Assembly: GCA_963678705.1 (NCBI GenBank) | Contig: OY783217.1 | Span: forward strand, 9,796,001 to 9,860,000 | Origin: Panorpa germanica | Taxonomy: Eukaryota; Arthropoda; Insecta; Mecoptera; Panorpidae | Direction of reading: 5' to 3' | Length of the DNA: 64,000 bases | Shown here: positions 50,801 to 63,125 of the stretch, one piece after another | How the letters are laid out: every line of letters starts with the position of its first letter | Position numbering within the stretch: position 1 is the stretch's first letter | Notes under the pieces: model-generated | What the model was told of the DNA's origin: nothing | The model's database searches: none | Seen by the model: only the letters and a program-made list of their open reading frames with translations | Position numbers and translations under genes: made by a program

Positions 50801-50889
50801 ATAATATACTTGTATAATGAAATATATGTATATGTAATATTCCTCATTTACAGATAGAATCTGCATTTGTGTTAGTAATATTAAAATAT
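47801..50889. other. AT-rich non-coding DNA
   Basis: Apart from the mariner-type fragment at 49185-49355, nothing is supported. Confidence 0.45.
49185..49355 (+). pseudogene. Mariner-type HTH fragment
   Basis: The frame ending at the stop 49353-49355 contains FIIRFLRNEDVKSSKILKT followed by IQAQIGEDTLS. The pattern (aromatic-FL, then K.I...IQ...GED..S) is that of the first helix-turn-helix of a SETMAR/mariner-like transposase of a different subgroup from the 11.4 kb one. It is open only from about 49218, and no ends were found. Moderate to low certainty. Confidence 0.45.
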
Positions 50890-51390
50890 GAGTAGCTCAG
50901 AAGCCAATGCGGTTATAAAAATTACTGTTTTTAATACATAATTATATTTAGAAGTGTTAGCGTTATTTGGCCCTATGAATTCACCCAGTACACGTGTCTG
51001 TGACTTCAACGCAGGACTTGTTATGACATTATGCAGAAGTACAAAAGTGCCTATTTGCAACTCGGGACTTGTGGATACTTACGGGTAACTCTTGGACACA
51101 GGAACACGGGAAGTTCGAGTTGAGAGTTCAGTAGGGCACATTGGACACATAACACTTGAAGATTCGACATTGGAACTTCAACATATACAGATAGAAAAGA
51201 TCTAACAATATACATATTCAATTGGAATTGATCATTATTAAAGGAATGTTATGTATTATGTAAGGAATATATGTATTATTGACTTTTAATTGAGAGAATC
51301 CTTACAGAAGTTATAAGAAGAAAGAATAAATCCGTTAATAATATAAAAAGACTTAAACTGGACTTAACCGCATTGACTTTTGAGCGACTC
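50890..51390. mobile_element. TIR element family C (501 bp), ATAT flanks
   Basis: Ends GAGTAGCTCAGAAGCCAATG then CGGTTA, and opposite strand GAGTCGCTCAAAAGTCAATG then CGGTTA. ATAT lies on each side (50886-50889, 51391-51394), a possible 4-bp target duplication. The interior from TGTTAGCGTTATTTGGCC (50955) on is repeated at 60784-61115. Confidence 0.7.
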
Positions 51391-54112
51391 ATATCATGAA
51401 TCACTACCATTTGTAATTAAACTAAAGTAATTGAAAATCTTTCTTTTTCCCTTTGAGATTTTTTTCTAACATATGGTTCTTTCATTTCTATAAAGTTTCA
51501 TCTATTTCCGGTATTGTTATGGCTTTTTTAATGGTATACTTATACGTATAGCCAAGGTATGCTATAAAAATATATTTTGCAAACCTTCTATATTAAAAAC
51601 ATTTTATTTTTGTTTTTTATCTTCAATCGTAACGTAATATGGGTACACATGCTTTGACCTCTGTTTAAAAAAGTTTCTCGTGGTACAAACATACAAAATA
51701 CATAGGCGTGCTCAAGTAAAAGCAAAATGGGGTACTTGCACCCTTAAAAAAATAACACTTTTGCTTTATTTAGAAACTGTATACAATGCAAGTTTAGATG
51801 TAAGTCTATTGACTGTTATGCAATGAATGTCATCAGCTTCAAGCCAGGACAGGATGGTTAAAGTATAGAATTGATCAGGCAATAAGATAAGGTTTAAACA
51901 GATCCAGAGTTGTACTGGAAATCTTAGGGTAAAATATTGATTACATTTTTATTAATATTTTATATTTTTATATGTAATATTTTATACGTAATTTTTTAAC
52001 AGGAAATTTGTCGCAGAAATCGAAATCGAGTTATCCGCAGATGGTAATAGTAATTAATTTAACTTACTTAAAACCCAGATATTTGTCCAAAATGTTTCTG
52101 TTCGTTAACCTAATAAATATGTTGCAACAAATAGATTTGCTAGAAATGTTTCTCAACTCCTTATGACGCAGAGAGCAGCCAGCATTCGATAGACGATAAT
52201 CGTTCGTCATCGAATAGTTTTAGAATCCACTTGACACAAAACGATTATGTCTTTCACCAATAGTGTTATATAACTCGAATTAATTTATTATTTATTTAAT
52301 AATCATAAAGATTATATTTTACTTATAAAATAATAAAGTTAGTGTAGCAATTTGTATACAAAAAGTACAGGGTGTTTCAAATCGTGGTACCGGTAAATAA
52401 ATGTAGTGAAGAATATTATATTATAATAGAATATTATATATATTTAATTCTCGTTTTGTGTAATTAGGTTGGCGTAAGCGTATACATGGGCAACACTCTA
52501 CCGAGGCGGAATTGTAGAGCTGCATTGGTAAAATAAAAGAAGTTTCACTTCACTTTAGTGTGTTCAATTTTCATAAATCCACCGGTCAGGGTTTTACAAA
52601 TTGACAATTTAAAAGAAAAATGACACTTATTGCAAACAAAATAAACAAAAAAATCTCATATTTACTAAAGTTTTTAACTCACATAATACAAATAAATTTA
52701 AATCGACGTATTTCAAAGAAATACGCATTTTTACACGCTCTTAATAATTCACCATTTTAACAAAAATTAAAAAATTATACCCATTGTTTGTATACCACCA
52801 ATGTATGACACCAAATGTTTGTATAATGCCATTCTACATAGATCTAGGCTTGTAGTTTAATATTTTATCGAGAGTTTCTTGAATTATTTGCAAACTCAGA
52901 TAGAAAATTGTCTTGCAATGTAAGTTTCATACTTGTTAGCTTACCACAAGATAATTCCAAAATTCAGTTTCTACTTTCATATAAAATTGTTTTGCAGAGC
53001 GAAGTTTCTACAAGCAAATTCACTTCTACCTGTGAATAATCCAAAAAAAACCATCGTCTATCGGAAGGGGTGCTAGAAGGGCAAATTGAAGGAGTAAATT
53101 ATGTATGAATGAAACAATACAGACTTCTTCAGACAATACAGATTTCTTCAAATTTCACATCAAAAAATTTAATAGTTGTCTGTCATAACGGTATCATTTG
53201 TTAAGAAATAGGTTTAAATCAGGTTTAAATTAAATTAAGGTTTAAAAGAGGTGATTAAGACAAAAAGTCTAGATCGAGAACCGAAAATATTGTGCTTTAT
53301 TAATAATTTTTCTAATTAAAATTTATTTGATCTTTCATTCTTGAAGCACCCTATATTTATAATCTAAATTTAAATGAAAACTCCAATCAAAATACCAAAA
53401 GATTTATACATAATTTATTGAGATATGATAAACAAAATTAAATTCATTGACAGCAACAATTTAACGAACGAACACAAGTTTTAAAATACTCGTACAAGCG
53501 AATCTTGTTGTGATGAAGTGTGATGAGGCCAGATTTAAACGATCTACCGAGATCGAGATGGCACAGGCGAACGCGTATTCAAACCCATTAAATAAATTAG
53601 TTCTATTTTATGAGCCAGCTTTAAGCCTACAGTATGTTGAAATAAATGTTAAAACTTCTGTCATAAAATCTTACAACAACCTAATTAAAGAGATCATAAA
53701 GTGCAGCCATTTGCCAATTAAATTGTAAATCAATTTCATCGAGTTTAAAATGATCGCTAACAATCTATAGTTACTGAAGTTACTAAGCTAACGCTACTCT
53801 ATGCGGCAGACACGCTATGCTAATACAGTAGAACCTCTCATATTCGTATCAATTAAGCCACCAGTTGTGGTCCCCGGAATAAACGTTGGGGTCTTAGACA
53901 AAATATAAAATCTGGTCCTGCATTTCCATCTAACATTTTTTAACATTTTAAAATAAAATAATTTTTTAGGTACCACGCAATATGAATGGTATCTACGAGA
54001 CCGAATTAATCTTCTGGCGCAAGCGGATAAAAATCCCGTCAGAATTACATCGCCGAAATCAAATGTATTCAGTCGCAAGTACCTTTAGACGAACTAAAAT
54101 GTATCTAGTTAC
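51391..54112. other. AT-rich non-coding DNA
   Basis: A TACAGGGTGTTTCAAA repeat terminus at 52368 and a GC-richer strip at 52465-52530. No gene. Confidence 0.4.
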
Positions 54113-54719
54113 AATGGGCTTGTGTCCTTATTTTTTAGTGGCCGATTTTTCAATTGTTGATTGAAATTGATGTTAATAAATGTGTATTGGTGTGTCTATT
54201 TTATTAAATATTTAAATATTGACGGAGATATAGCAATTAAAACTTTGAATTGTAGTTTTAGCGCTAGAAATGGTCGGCCATTATTTGTTGAGTAGGTCAG
54301 TGCTGTGGTAATGTTCTGTAGCTGTTGATAGTCAAATAATCAAGTCAAATCAAAGAATAATAAGTTTTTATTTTATTTAACCCTGTTACGGCAGACATAA
54401 TATTTAAATTTTATTGTTCCTTGAAATAGCAGTAAATAATATTTGATATTTTGATATATAAATACATATAGCAGAGATTTATGAGTTGTAAGGTTGGTAA
54501 TCTTACACAAGGATTGAGATGTCACATGCACTTGGAATGTGTACAACGTTGAATTCCTTTAATAATTAAAGAGACAAAATGACTTTTTTAATTGGTAATA
54601 TCTCTTAACATATAAGGAGTTATTAAAAAATAATTGAACATTTGAGGTTCTAGTAACCCACTTTTTATCAATATATAGTACACATTTATAGAAATTAAGA
54701 CATAGGACACAAGCCCATT
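54113..54719. mobile_element. Long MITE family A, copy 2 (607 bp)
   Basis: Ends AATGGGCTTGTGTCCTTAT and, opposite strand, AATGGGCTTGTGTCCTATGT, so the terminal repeat is better kept than in 30104-30586. It holds about 120 bp of extra interior sequence around 54290-54480. Non-coding. Confidence 0.75.
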
Positions 54720-57360
54720 TCCCCCGTTGAATCTGGTATTGCTTAATCCAGGCTTATTTCCAGTCATCATGCGTTTGAAAGTAAAAAAATTAGTCAGGAG
54801 TTCTATGGTTAACTGTTGAATTTCACTCTCACAAATATTTATAAATGCCAACAAAAATAACTTTGTACTATGAGTCCTTATCAAGAATTCCAATATCTCG
54901 AAATCTGCAGAGTTTAATTAAGATTAAACTTATTATTACAATTGTTTCCAGTAAAAATACTAGAAGGCTATTCTACTTGTTCGCAGTTGAAACAGATGGC
55001 AGGAATAAACGCAAGTATTGGTATTCGCATACACTTTAGACCACTGGTTCTCAACTCAAGCTAAGAATCATATATTCTAGACTACATGCAAAAAAGGGAG
55101 GACAATCTTACAAATTACGAAATTATTACAAAAATGTTCATAATTAAATTAAATGTTGATAATTTAAAATATAACTTTTACAAGTCAAAACCTGATGCTC
55201 TGATCAGGAAATTAGTAAAAATTGAAAATTATATACTTCAATCACCTACTTTAATTATATCATTAAAATTATATGAAAAAAATTGCGTCTCTTATTATTT
55301 TAATTAATTTGTTTTTAAACATAATCTGAAGGGCACGTTCTACAGTAATTAATGTTGATACTTCCTTTTTATTATTAATAGATAGTTTTAATCAGAAAGA
55401 TTTATTATTTTTAGAGTTTTTACTAATTTTATGATTAGACCGTCAATTTTTATCAATTTTTGTTTGAAATTGGAGTGATATTGACTGGTTTCCTAGTAAC
55501 GCACAATTATATGTCAGATGTCCTTTCATTAACTAAATTATCATTTTTAAAAAAGGAAATTCTTTAAGACAATTCCATTGAAATTTCTTGATGGAGTTTG
55601 CGTATGTTATCACATCTTTAAATCTGTATCAAATGAGTCATAGATTTTTTCTAATTAGTATAATTAAATGTCTAAGCATCGTCTTCTATGTGACTGTACA
55701 ATGTCCGAGAGTACTTCCTAGTAGGTATACATTTTAATAATTTCGGTAAGCTCTTTTTACCAAGTAGTGTGACAAATTCTGGTTCAGAACCACTGGTCAT
55801 ATTATCTACAGCATTTTGAAAGTGGCGCAAGAACAAAAATGAAAACAACTTACAATAAATTTAGTTTGTATAAAATTGACTTTCAAAAGTAGAAAATTCT
55901 TATTAATCGTTAAATACATTGTGGGAATTCGATCCTGTATATAACACCCCGACTTGAAGCTTGTGACGCTACTGAATATCTATCACATCAAAACCGTAGC
56001 CGTACTATTTTTACTGTACCCTATATAACCCATTCTTGGAAAAGCAAAAGCTAAACGATTCAAGAGGATCGCATAATATTAGGAGTTAAAGAATAAGAAG
56101 AAACTTGAGGTAATAAAGACTTCAATAAATATAGGTTTTAGATTAAAATCCCTTCTCTAAGTGGCCTTAATAATGCTAATAATGAGTTTAACTCTTCTAT
56201 TATTATTAAGATGATGTTACAATCTTCTTAGTCTTTTTTTTATAGAAGATTCGATTTATATCAAGTACATTAAGCGTTCTATAGTAACCAGTGGTACGGA
56301 TCTCCCATCAACAGAGGGGCTCTAAACAAATCTTTAACATATTGGGAGAAAATTTCGAAAATATCGAAATTTTAGTGATTCTACTTTTGAAATTTTCAAT
56401 ACTGGAATAATATGAATTTCGTGTGTTGATAAAGCATTGCATTTTAATTACTTTGCTTGAACAATAATTTCTCGCTTAATATTAAATGAGAAAATCAATC
56501 GAAATATAAAATTTCATTTAAATTTATTATCTTATACGAATATCGTAAATATCCCACGAATATCATTAACGAAAAATAGAAATATGATATTATTACGTTA
56601 ACATATTTGTAAATATTGTTTTTTCTTCAATATTTTAGCATCTACCCCTGACACCAACTGGTCTGGGTGGTCTTTAAGATATTCAGGGTTAAAGTGAACT
56701 GAAACCTCAGGGGAGTCATTTCATATCGAGACCGAAATGTGTCAATGTCCCATGTGTCGTAAATATCAATGACCTCCAGCCTTTTAGCCAGTAGTGAGCA
56801 GGTTCAGCACTTTGTAAAATAAACGGTAGCAGTACAGGGTCATCCCATTTCTTAAATGTATTTTTTTTATCTTCATTTTTGTGTTGTGTTGTGTTGAGTA
56901 AAATATGAAACTTCACACAAATAAAATTTTAATATGCAGTCAAACTAAAAATGTCACGTTTCAAATAATTTATGTGTTTTTAAATAATTTATTTTTAAAC
57001 AAAATTTCTTAGAAAATATTATGCAACTTGCCATAAGACAAGGCGTAATATTTTTAGATTTAAAAAATAAATTTACGAAACTGAAAATATATGTTAAATA
57101 ATATATTACGCATTTCATTACCAGTCACGAAATAAATATATAGTAACACTGAGAAACAAGTCGCACCAGTGACCTAACTACACGTAAGACACACTGTGGC
57201 CTATTACAGTTCGTAACATTATAATTATCTTATCACCTATATTTTTCACTTCAATACCCCCCTCTTCGTACTTCATAAAGTCTTTTTATTAAGTGGGGGT
57301 TGGCTGCATTGTTTGCCAATCCATTGTATTTATATATTGAATATTTATATGTCTATAACA
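54720..57360. other. AT-rich non-coding DNA
   Basis: Contains the short mariner relic at 56330. The remaining open frames look like chance. Confidence 0.45.
56330..56475 (+). mobile_element. Mariner 5'-end relic (short)
   Basis: ATGAATTTCGTGTGTTGATA (from 56411) followed by AAGCATTGCATTTTAA is the mariner start ..EFRVLIKHCILI.. also seen at 16117 and 47700. It decays within 60 nt, where only TTTGCTTGAAC of the KQWLE region survives. Confidence 0.55.
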
Positions 57361-57377
57361 AACAATTTATATTGTCT

Positions 57378-57545
57378 GGGACGGGCCATGGGCGCATTAA
57401 TCACGATTTAAAACAACGACTGAAGTTCGCAGTATTAATTACCGATGGCCTGATGATAGCCCCGCGGGCCCGGCAATGCAGCTACGGTTGTAGAGGAGTG
57501 TGCGGGGGGAAGGGACCACCACAAAGCTCGAACACATATTATAAT
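57378..57545. promoter_or_regulatory. Candidate conserved non-coding element
   Basis: A GC-rich block with embedded homeodomain-type cores: GCGCATTAATCACGATTTAA, AGTATTAATTACCGATGG, then GCCCCGCGGGCCCGG. It has no splice sites or terminal repeats. The mix of TAAT/ATTA cores in GC-rich sequence suggests a regulatory element; this is inference only. Confidence 0.3.
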
Positions 57546-57779
57546 AAGAGGTTGTGTTAACAATATTAATGTTAGTACGAGAGAATGAGTGTTTGTGCTG
57601 ATAGATTTAAGGCTCCCTAAAATCTCCAATAGATTTGAAATGAGCTTATGCAGTTTTATTAAAATTATCCAATTTTACTTCAATATTAATTTAACCCATT
57701 AATAACGCGTTATTAAAATATTTGAATGACTTTTTTTTCAGAGTGTCTTATGGCTAAATCAAGAAGACTAATTTTGTAA

Positions 57780-57978
57780 TCATTTTTTTAGTTCTAATGG
57801 AAATTTATAGCTCTATTTTTCTAAATTTCTTTTTAACTAACTCCACATAGCAATTAATAAATATTTTTTGATATTGCCTCTCACGACAATATGTACATTT
57901 TCCTCAAAATTACCTTTTATTTTTAACTTTCTTTGTATACTTTATATTACATATGACGTCATGACGCATTTTTTTCTT
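57780..57978 (-). mobile_element. TA-type MITE, third partial copy
   Basis: Read on the minus strand it has TAAAAGGTAATTTTGAGGAA, then GTGAGAGGCAATAT, matching AAAAGGTAATTTCGTGAA and GTGGGAGGCAATAT in the 24720-24938 copy. The terminal TGACGTCAT side is at about 57955-57972, and the other end is degraded. Confidence 0.5.
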
Positions 57979-58587
57979 ATATTCCTATTGCTTTTAACAT
58001 CACATTAAATGAAAATATTCAATGTCTGCAGAGTGCAATTTGTCACTGTTCGAAAAAATCGAACGGTTGGCATAAAATGATATAACTTCACAAAAAAATT
58101 AATAGAAAAAATTATAATTATCTACATCTACTATTTGTTTCTAACAAATGGCTCCATTCTTCGAAAACACATTTAACTTCATTGGTTTTATATTTTAAAG
58201 CACATAAAAAAAATCATTGTATTTTGTTTTCGGAATTCAAATATTTAACCTTAAAATACTAAAAATACACACACAAACACATATTTGCTGAAACAGTTCA
58301 TGTTTAATGTTTGTTTTTGCCTTTTGCCTTTTTGTTACGCATATGCGGGTAATTTTTTATAGTATCGACACGTTGGAGTTGAGCTTTTTGTTTTGTAAGC
58401 TTATTCTATACCTAATAACAAAGGTTTTGTATATTTTTCCCTTTCCGTTATAATTACAATAGCTGAGAATGAACGAGATAGATAGATTCTTGTATTATAG
58501 CGAATATTTCAAACTCATTGTTATACTAATGTGTTGTTTTCATTACCTCGGTGTAGTACTATAGTATGACCTCATTTTAACTTTTTT

Positions 58588-58672
58588 GATGTGTGGTGTG
58601 GAGCGTCGCACATTGCTGCTGCTTGTACGTCGCCGTCGTCGTCGTACTGTAGCGCCGGCGTCTCTTTTTATA
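58588..58672. promoter_or_regulatory. GC-rich island with CGT triplets
   Basis: TACGTCGCCGTCGTCGTCGT then ACTGTAGCGCCGGCGTCTC. The strongest local GC peak in its region. It may be a promoter/5' UTR or a small exon; both strands have short open frames. Confidence 0.25.
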
Positions 58673-58980
58673 TTTTAGGAGTTAAAATCATCTATTATAT
58701 CTATTTTAAGAATTTATACTTTTTATTAACCTTGTCGATAATTAAAAGTCTTCAGTCCTTTGTAGTCCGTGATGTGAAATACATATATACAACGTGTAGA
58801 AATATGTGAAAAAAAAACTCTCTTTTTTTCATTATTATTAGTACAGACGTTGTTAACTTAAGATCTTCTAATCACTAGGTTATGTGAGGAAAATTGAAAA
58901 TGATTAAAAATAGCTCCCCTTCGACACATTTAAAAAAAACTTACAGAACAATATTTGTCAAATTCTCAATTAATGATTCT

Positions 58981-59430
58981 TTGGCCGTCCGCACATGGGT
59001 CGAGTGATTGCAAACGAGCCCCGAATCTGCCCAAACCGAATGAGAATGTAACTGTATTGTTAATGAGAGAATGTAAGTGTATACGAGAGAGAGAGAACGC
59101 ACAAGCTTAAATGAAAAAAAAACTGATTTGAAATTGGTTTTGACCGACTGTGTTTCTTGGTCGCTGGGAAATTACGTTGCATGCTTTTGATGGTGAACAT
59201 CATGAGCAGTAATGTGCACAAATACTTTTCAAAAGTATTTAAATACATACATGCATACAAATACCTCAGAATACGACACAATAAATCCTAGTTATACCAC
59301 TATTATACTATTGTTAAAAATTCAATCGAGTTACGAAACAAGGCTCGACATGGCTCGTTTTTCGTTTTCGTTGGAAACTTCGTTGCGCGGCTAGTTTGCA
59401 ATCAGTCGACCTGTGTGCAGACGGTCTTAG
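58981..59430 (+). mobile_element. MITE family B, long copy (450 bp)
   Basis: The terminal repeat is about 36 bp: TTGGCCGTCCGCACATGGGT then CGAGTGATTGCAAAC on the left, and on the opposite strand CTAAGACCGTCTGCACACAG then GTCGACTGATTGCAAAC at the right. The left interior is shared with 45849-46002. A short AG-rich run lies at 59083-59096. No 8-bp duplication is visible. Confidence 0.75.
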
Positions 59431-60102
59431 TTTTTCAAAACAATCGTAAGAGTATTACAATTGTTATTTCACAAAACAAGTGTTTCAAAATAAGTCGATA
59501 TAACATATGTTAAAAATGCAAATTTTAACAGTCAAAATATAAAAAATTAATACCGCAAGGAGTATTGAAAATTTTTCTACGTATAAAGAATATTAGTAAA
59601 TATATACATATATTTACATTTTCAAGATAATCGAAGATAATCGTAAGTGATTTTCTTGGGAACGTCCTAAAGGAAGGATTCGTTTTTGTTCATGTCGAAA
59701 ATTGATTTTGGTTTTTTGTTTATTAATTAAAAACTAGTAACACATTTTTTTCCCTTATTATGTCTATTTTTGTTCCATTCACGCATTTTATTCAAGAATA
59801 ATTTAAAAGAAAGCATCTATAAATGGACCATCTAGCAATAAACAAAATGTTGTTTTTCCTTCCCGTTTCATGTAAAATTTTTGACAAGTTTTATATTCAG
59901 TTACCGTTTTCAGATTTTACGTAATGTTTTAGATAATTATTATGTATGAAAGGAGGTGGTGGTGAAAACATATGAACGCAATCGATATAGCTGTAGTTAA
60001 TGGCATGATGGCCCTAAGATAGTCTGGATATTCTGAACTAGCCATTGAAACATATGAGAAAACCCACACTTCCAACAACTATTTGTTTAATGTATTCATA
60101 TA

Positions 60103-60180
60103 GAGGCCTATTTTATAATTGCTTACCTGACGTCTGTTAACTTCTGACGATGTCAAGTAAGTATTTACAAAATAGGCCTC
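60103..60180. ncRNA. 78-nt hairpin, miRNA-precursor-like
   Basis: Arms 60103-60134 and 60149-60180 are 32 nt each, with a 14-nt loop. GAGGCCTATTTT and CTTAC.TGAC pair perfectly. In total 27 positions are Watson-Crick pairs, two are G-U and three are mismatches. Length and bulge pattern fit a pre-miRNA, but a palindromic mini-MITE with ATA on both sides fits as well. Expression is unknown. Confidence 0.4.
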
Positions 60181-60783
60181 ATATTGTAAGAAAGATTCTT
60201 CTGACAGTCGTGAACTGGTTTCCAAGAAACGAGTCTTTCTTAATTTTCAATAAATTCAGATTTCAAGAAAAACTCATAGTCCACACTACAAGTTAATTTT
60301 TCTTTATTAATTTTTATGATGGATTTTCCTATGGATTTAAATTAGTTAAAATGTTTACGACTCCACTATAAAAGACTAACGACAAAAACAAACATTTATA
60401 TATACAATGAATCCATCAAAACCCTTAATACTGTGACTTTATCTCTCCAACTTGCTGGACGGTATGTCATATTTAAATAATGTTCCTTTGATCCTAGATT
60501 TTAATTTCAACACACAACACACGAACTATTTTAAGTAAAAGCAAGGTGAAGGAACCAAACAGTATTGATCCCCTTAAACTCATGCATTATTCATTTACAA
60601 AGTTGCTCGTGTTCAGCTGTGTGTCTGTCAGCCTGTGCGATTCCCTTTAATTAAACACTGTAGATGTATACCTATACATTCGGATTGTTTGAATAACACA
60701 TTTTTCCTGTATTAGCAGAAAGAAATTAAAGCGGATTTAAGATGCACGATGAAATGCTTTATACAGACTCTTTTTTACATATT

Positions 60784-61115
60784 TGTTAGCGTTACTTGGC
60801 CATATGACTTCAATCCAGGTCTAGCGACAACATCATGCAGAGGTACAAAGGTGCCCATCCATCAGTGATGCTGATGTTTTGGAACTTATGGACCAGGGCA
60901 CGTGTATGAGAGATCACGGGGACTTTGAACATGGGACATTATACACACAACACCTAGAAATTAGGCTCTGTAACATCGATACATATAGATCGGTTAAGAA
61001 ACCTGATAATAATATTCATATTCGATTGGAATTGATTATTAATAAAATAATGTTATATAGGTACTAGTAATTTCTTTTAATTGAGAAGGCGTTACATATT
61101 TCTAGAAGTAAAGAA
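60784..61115 (+). repeat. Interior module of family C, second copy
   Basis: Starts TGTTAGCGTTACTTGGCC. Blocks such as ATGCAGAGGTACAAAGGTGCC, split in the 50.9 kb copy, and CGATTGGAATTGATTATTA match 50955-51325. The terminal repeats of 50890-51390 are not seen here, so it may be a solo LTR-like or truncated copy. Confidence 0.55.
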
Positions 61116-62803
61116 TTTAAAATGAGTGGTAATACATTAATATGTGGTACGTCACTGTGGTATGACGTATATTATTCAAAATCTGATGAATATATATATC
61201 TGTATTGTGCAGGTCATGTTATTTGGTTATCGGACAAAACATTATTGTATTTCAGCTGAATATTCATAATTTTATCTACTTTTATCTACTGTCATACATT
61301 AAAATAAACATCAGTTCAAATGGCACTAGCATTATTTGTACGACATATTGGGATAAAGATAAGCTGATATACTATAATACTCGTAATACATACCATGTAT
61401 TGTAGAGAATTATTTAGTTAGATAGATTGTTGATATGAAAATTACTATAAATATAAAGCACTGTCCCTATTAAAGTGACAATAACATGAAACATTTATCA
61501 TTTATATTTCGCTGGTTAGAAAATGTAGAATATTGCTACAATAAAAAGTTCATACTACTATATTCACGTTTCACTCACTCTCATTGTAGCAAAATGTGCG
61601 GGAATGAAACAAAATATGTTGTATGTTAATAAATAAAGACTACTGTTGTAAGCAATTATTTTAATTTAATCTCACTCTGTCTTTTATAGGACTGTGGCAA
61701 CACCGAACCACAAACATAGATGAATTGTAGAACGTAATCTATGAACAAGTGACAGCGAAAATTGGTAATGTACTACATGGGGTGCAAAATAAATTAGATA
61801 TTAAACATGCACATAACATATGTTTTAATTAATCTTGACAAATAATATTTTAAAGATAAACTTAAACAACTATCTGCACCGCTTCAACTAAAACCAAACT
61901 ATTACTATTAGATATATTTGTATTCGCATGTATAATAAAGTAAAATCAGACAAATGGTTGAATGAAACTTTTAATTAAGTTCTTTATTAACTTTAAGATA
62001 GCTCTTTATTTCAAGTAAAGTAAACTTTAATGAAAATGTTTGATAATTTTTGAAATAACTACGTACCAACTTTATTACTATACGAGTACTTATTGAAGTT
62101 TTAAACAAATAAATTTTATTTTTATTCTTTTCTGAGATTGTAAAGTTATTTTAGAATCAAATACTATTTGTTTGTATTAATTAAGAAACTTTTAGCAGTA
62201 AATCCAGAAGTCGGTAAGTGAAGAAAGTAAACAATAATCTGCTATATTATGTAGTCAGTGAAGTACGTCATCGAATTGTATATTTTGGGAAAGCAGGAAT
62301 TATTGTTTTTTCATCATGTAAAAAGTTGAAATCTGGATTTAAATTTTAATTTTCTGGGTAAAGGGCACCCCCTTTTATGTCGCCATCTTAATCGAATACT
62401 AGATAATAATATTATCTACAACTATTATTATTATTTTTTTTTTTTGTAATTTTGTGAGAGTTATTTTTTAATTATTTTAGCTCTCACGTACTGACAAAAG
62501 GCAATTGCAACAAAAGTGGTTAGAATTCAATATTTGCGTTGAACCAATTTTGGGGATTTTAGTTGAATTTTGACTTCACTTTAAGGGGAAACTTTTGGGT
62601 GAAGTTGTTAAACTTGGTATTATAATAAATTACCGTATTTGCAGTTATCTTTACGATATACGGGCTTTTATGATAACGACTCCCTTGGTCCACAATTTGA
62701 CCAAAAAAATTTGAGGCTTAAATATAAATTATTCGATTTGTACTATGCAGACGCACATCAACTTTTGAAACATATTGTGGCATGCTACAACCTTAAACAG
62801 TTA

Positions 62804-63122
62804 TGCCGGTACCTTACAACGTTGGACACTTGATGGTTGGATGCATCGTGTAGTTGATGCTGGAACTAAGTGTGTCCAACATTCACGTTTCGTTAAAAGG
62901 GATTTTTCTACCCACACCATACAATTGATCCACATATCATGCATTGCTGCACGAATCGTCGAACAATGAAAGGTTTTATACTTGAAAGTTTTTGTAAAAC
63001 AGTGTCAATAATATCAGCAAATTACAACAAACATTCGTTCCACCGTGTAGTAGGAAACTTGCCATGTCAATCTTCAAATAAGCATTTGAATCTAACGATC
63101 ACCGCATCATCTGGTACCGGCT
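62804..63122. mobile_element. Harbinger-like MITE, uninterrupted copy
   Basis: 319 bp. The ends are TGCCGGTACC and, on the opposite strand, AGCCGGTACC, flanked by TTA on both sides (62801-62803, 63123-63125). Its interior matches 5845-6717, with shared blocks such as AAAAGGGATTTTTCTAC, GCACGAATCGTC, GTTCCACCGTGTAG and GCATTTGAATC. It carries no nested insert. Confidence 0.78.
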
Positions 63123-63125
63123 TTA

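Larger units (their letters stand above)
59431..62803. other. AT-rich non-coding DNA
   Basis: Contains the 60103 hairpin and the 60784 repeat. 62240-62600 is weakly similar to 46003-46330. No gene. Confidence 0.45.

Noticed and set aside
54588..54893. 101-codon minus-strand frame
   Set aside because: Half lies in MITE family A, and no similarity to known proteins was recognised.
57300..57560. 86-codon frame over the GC-rich block
   Set aside because: The N-terminal half is AT-rich chance sequence and the C-terminal half is only open because of local GC. No splice signals.
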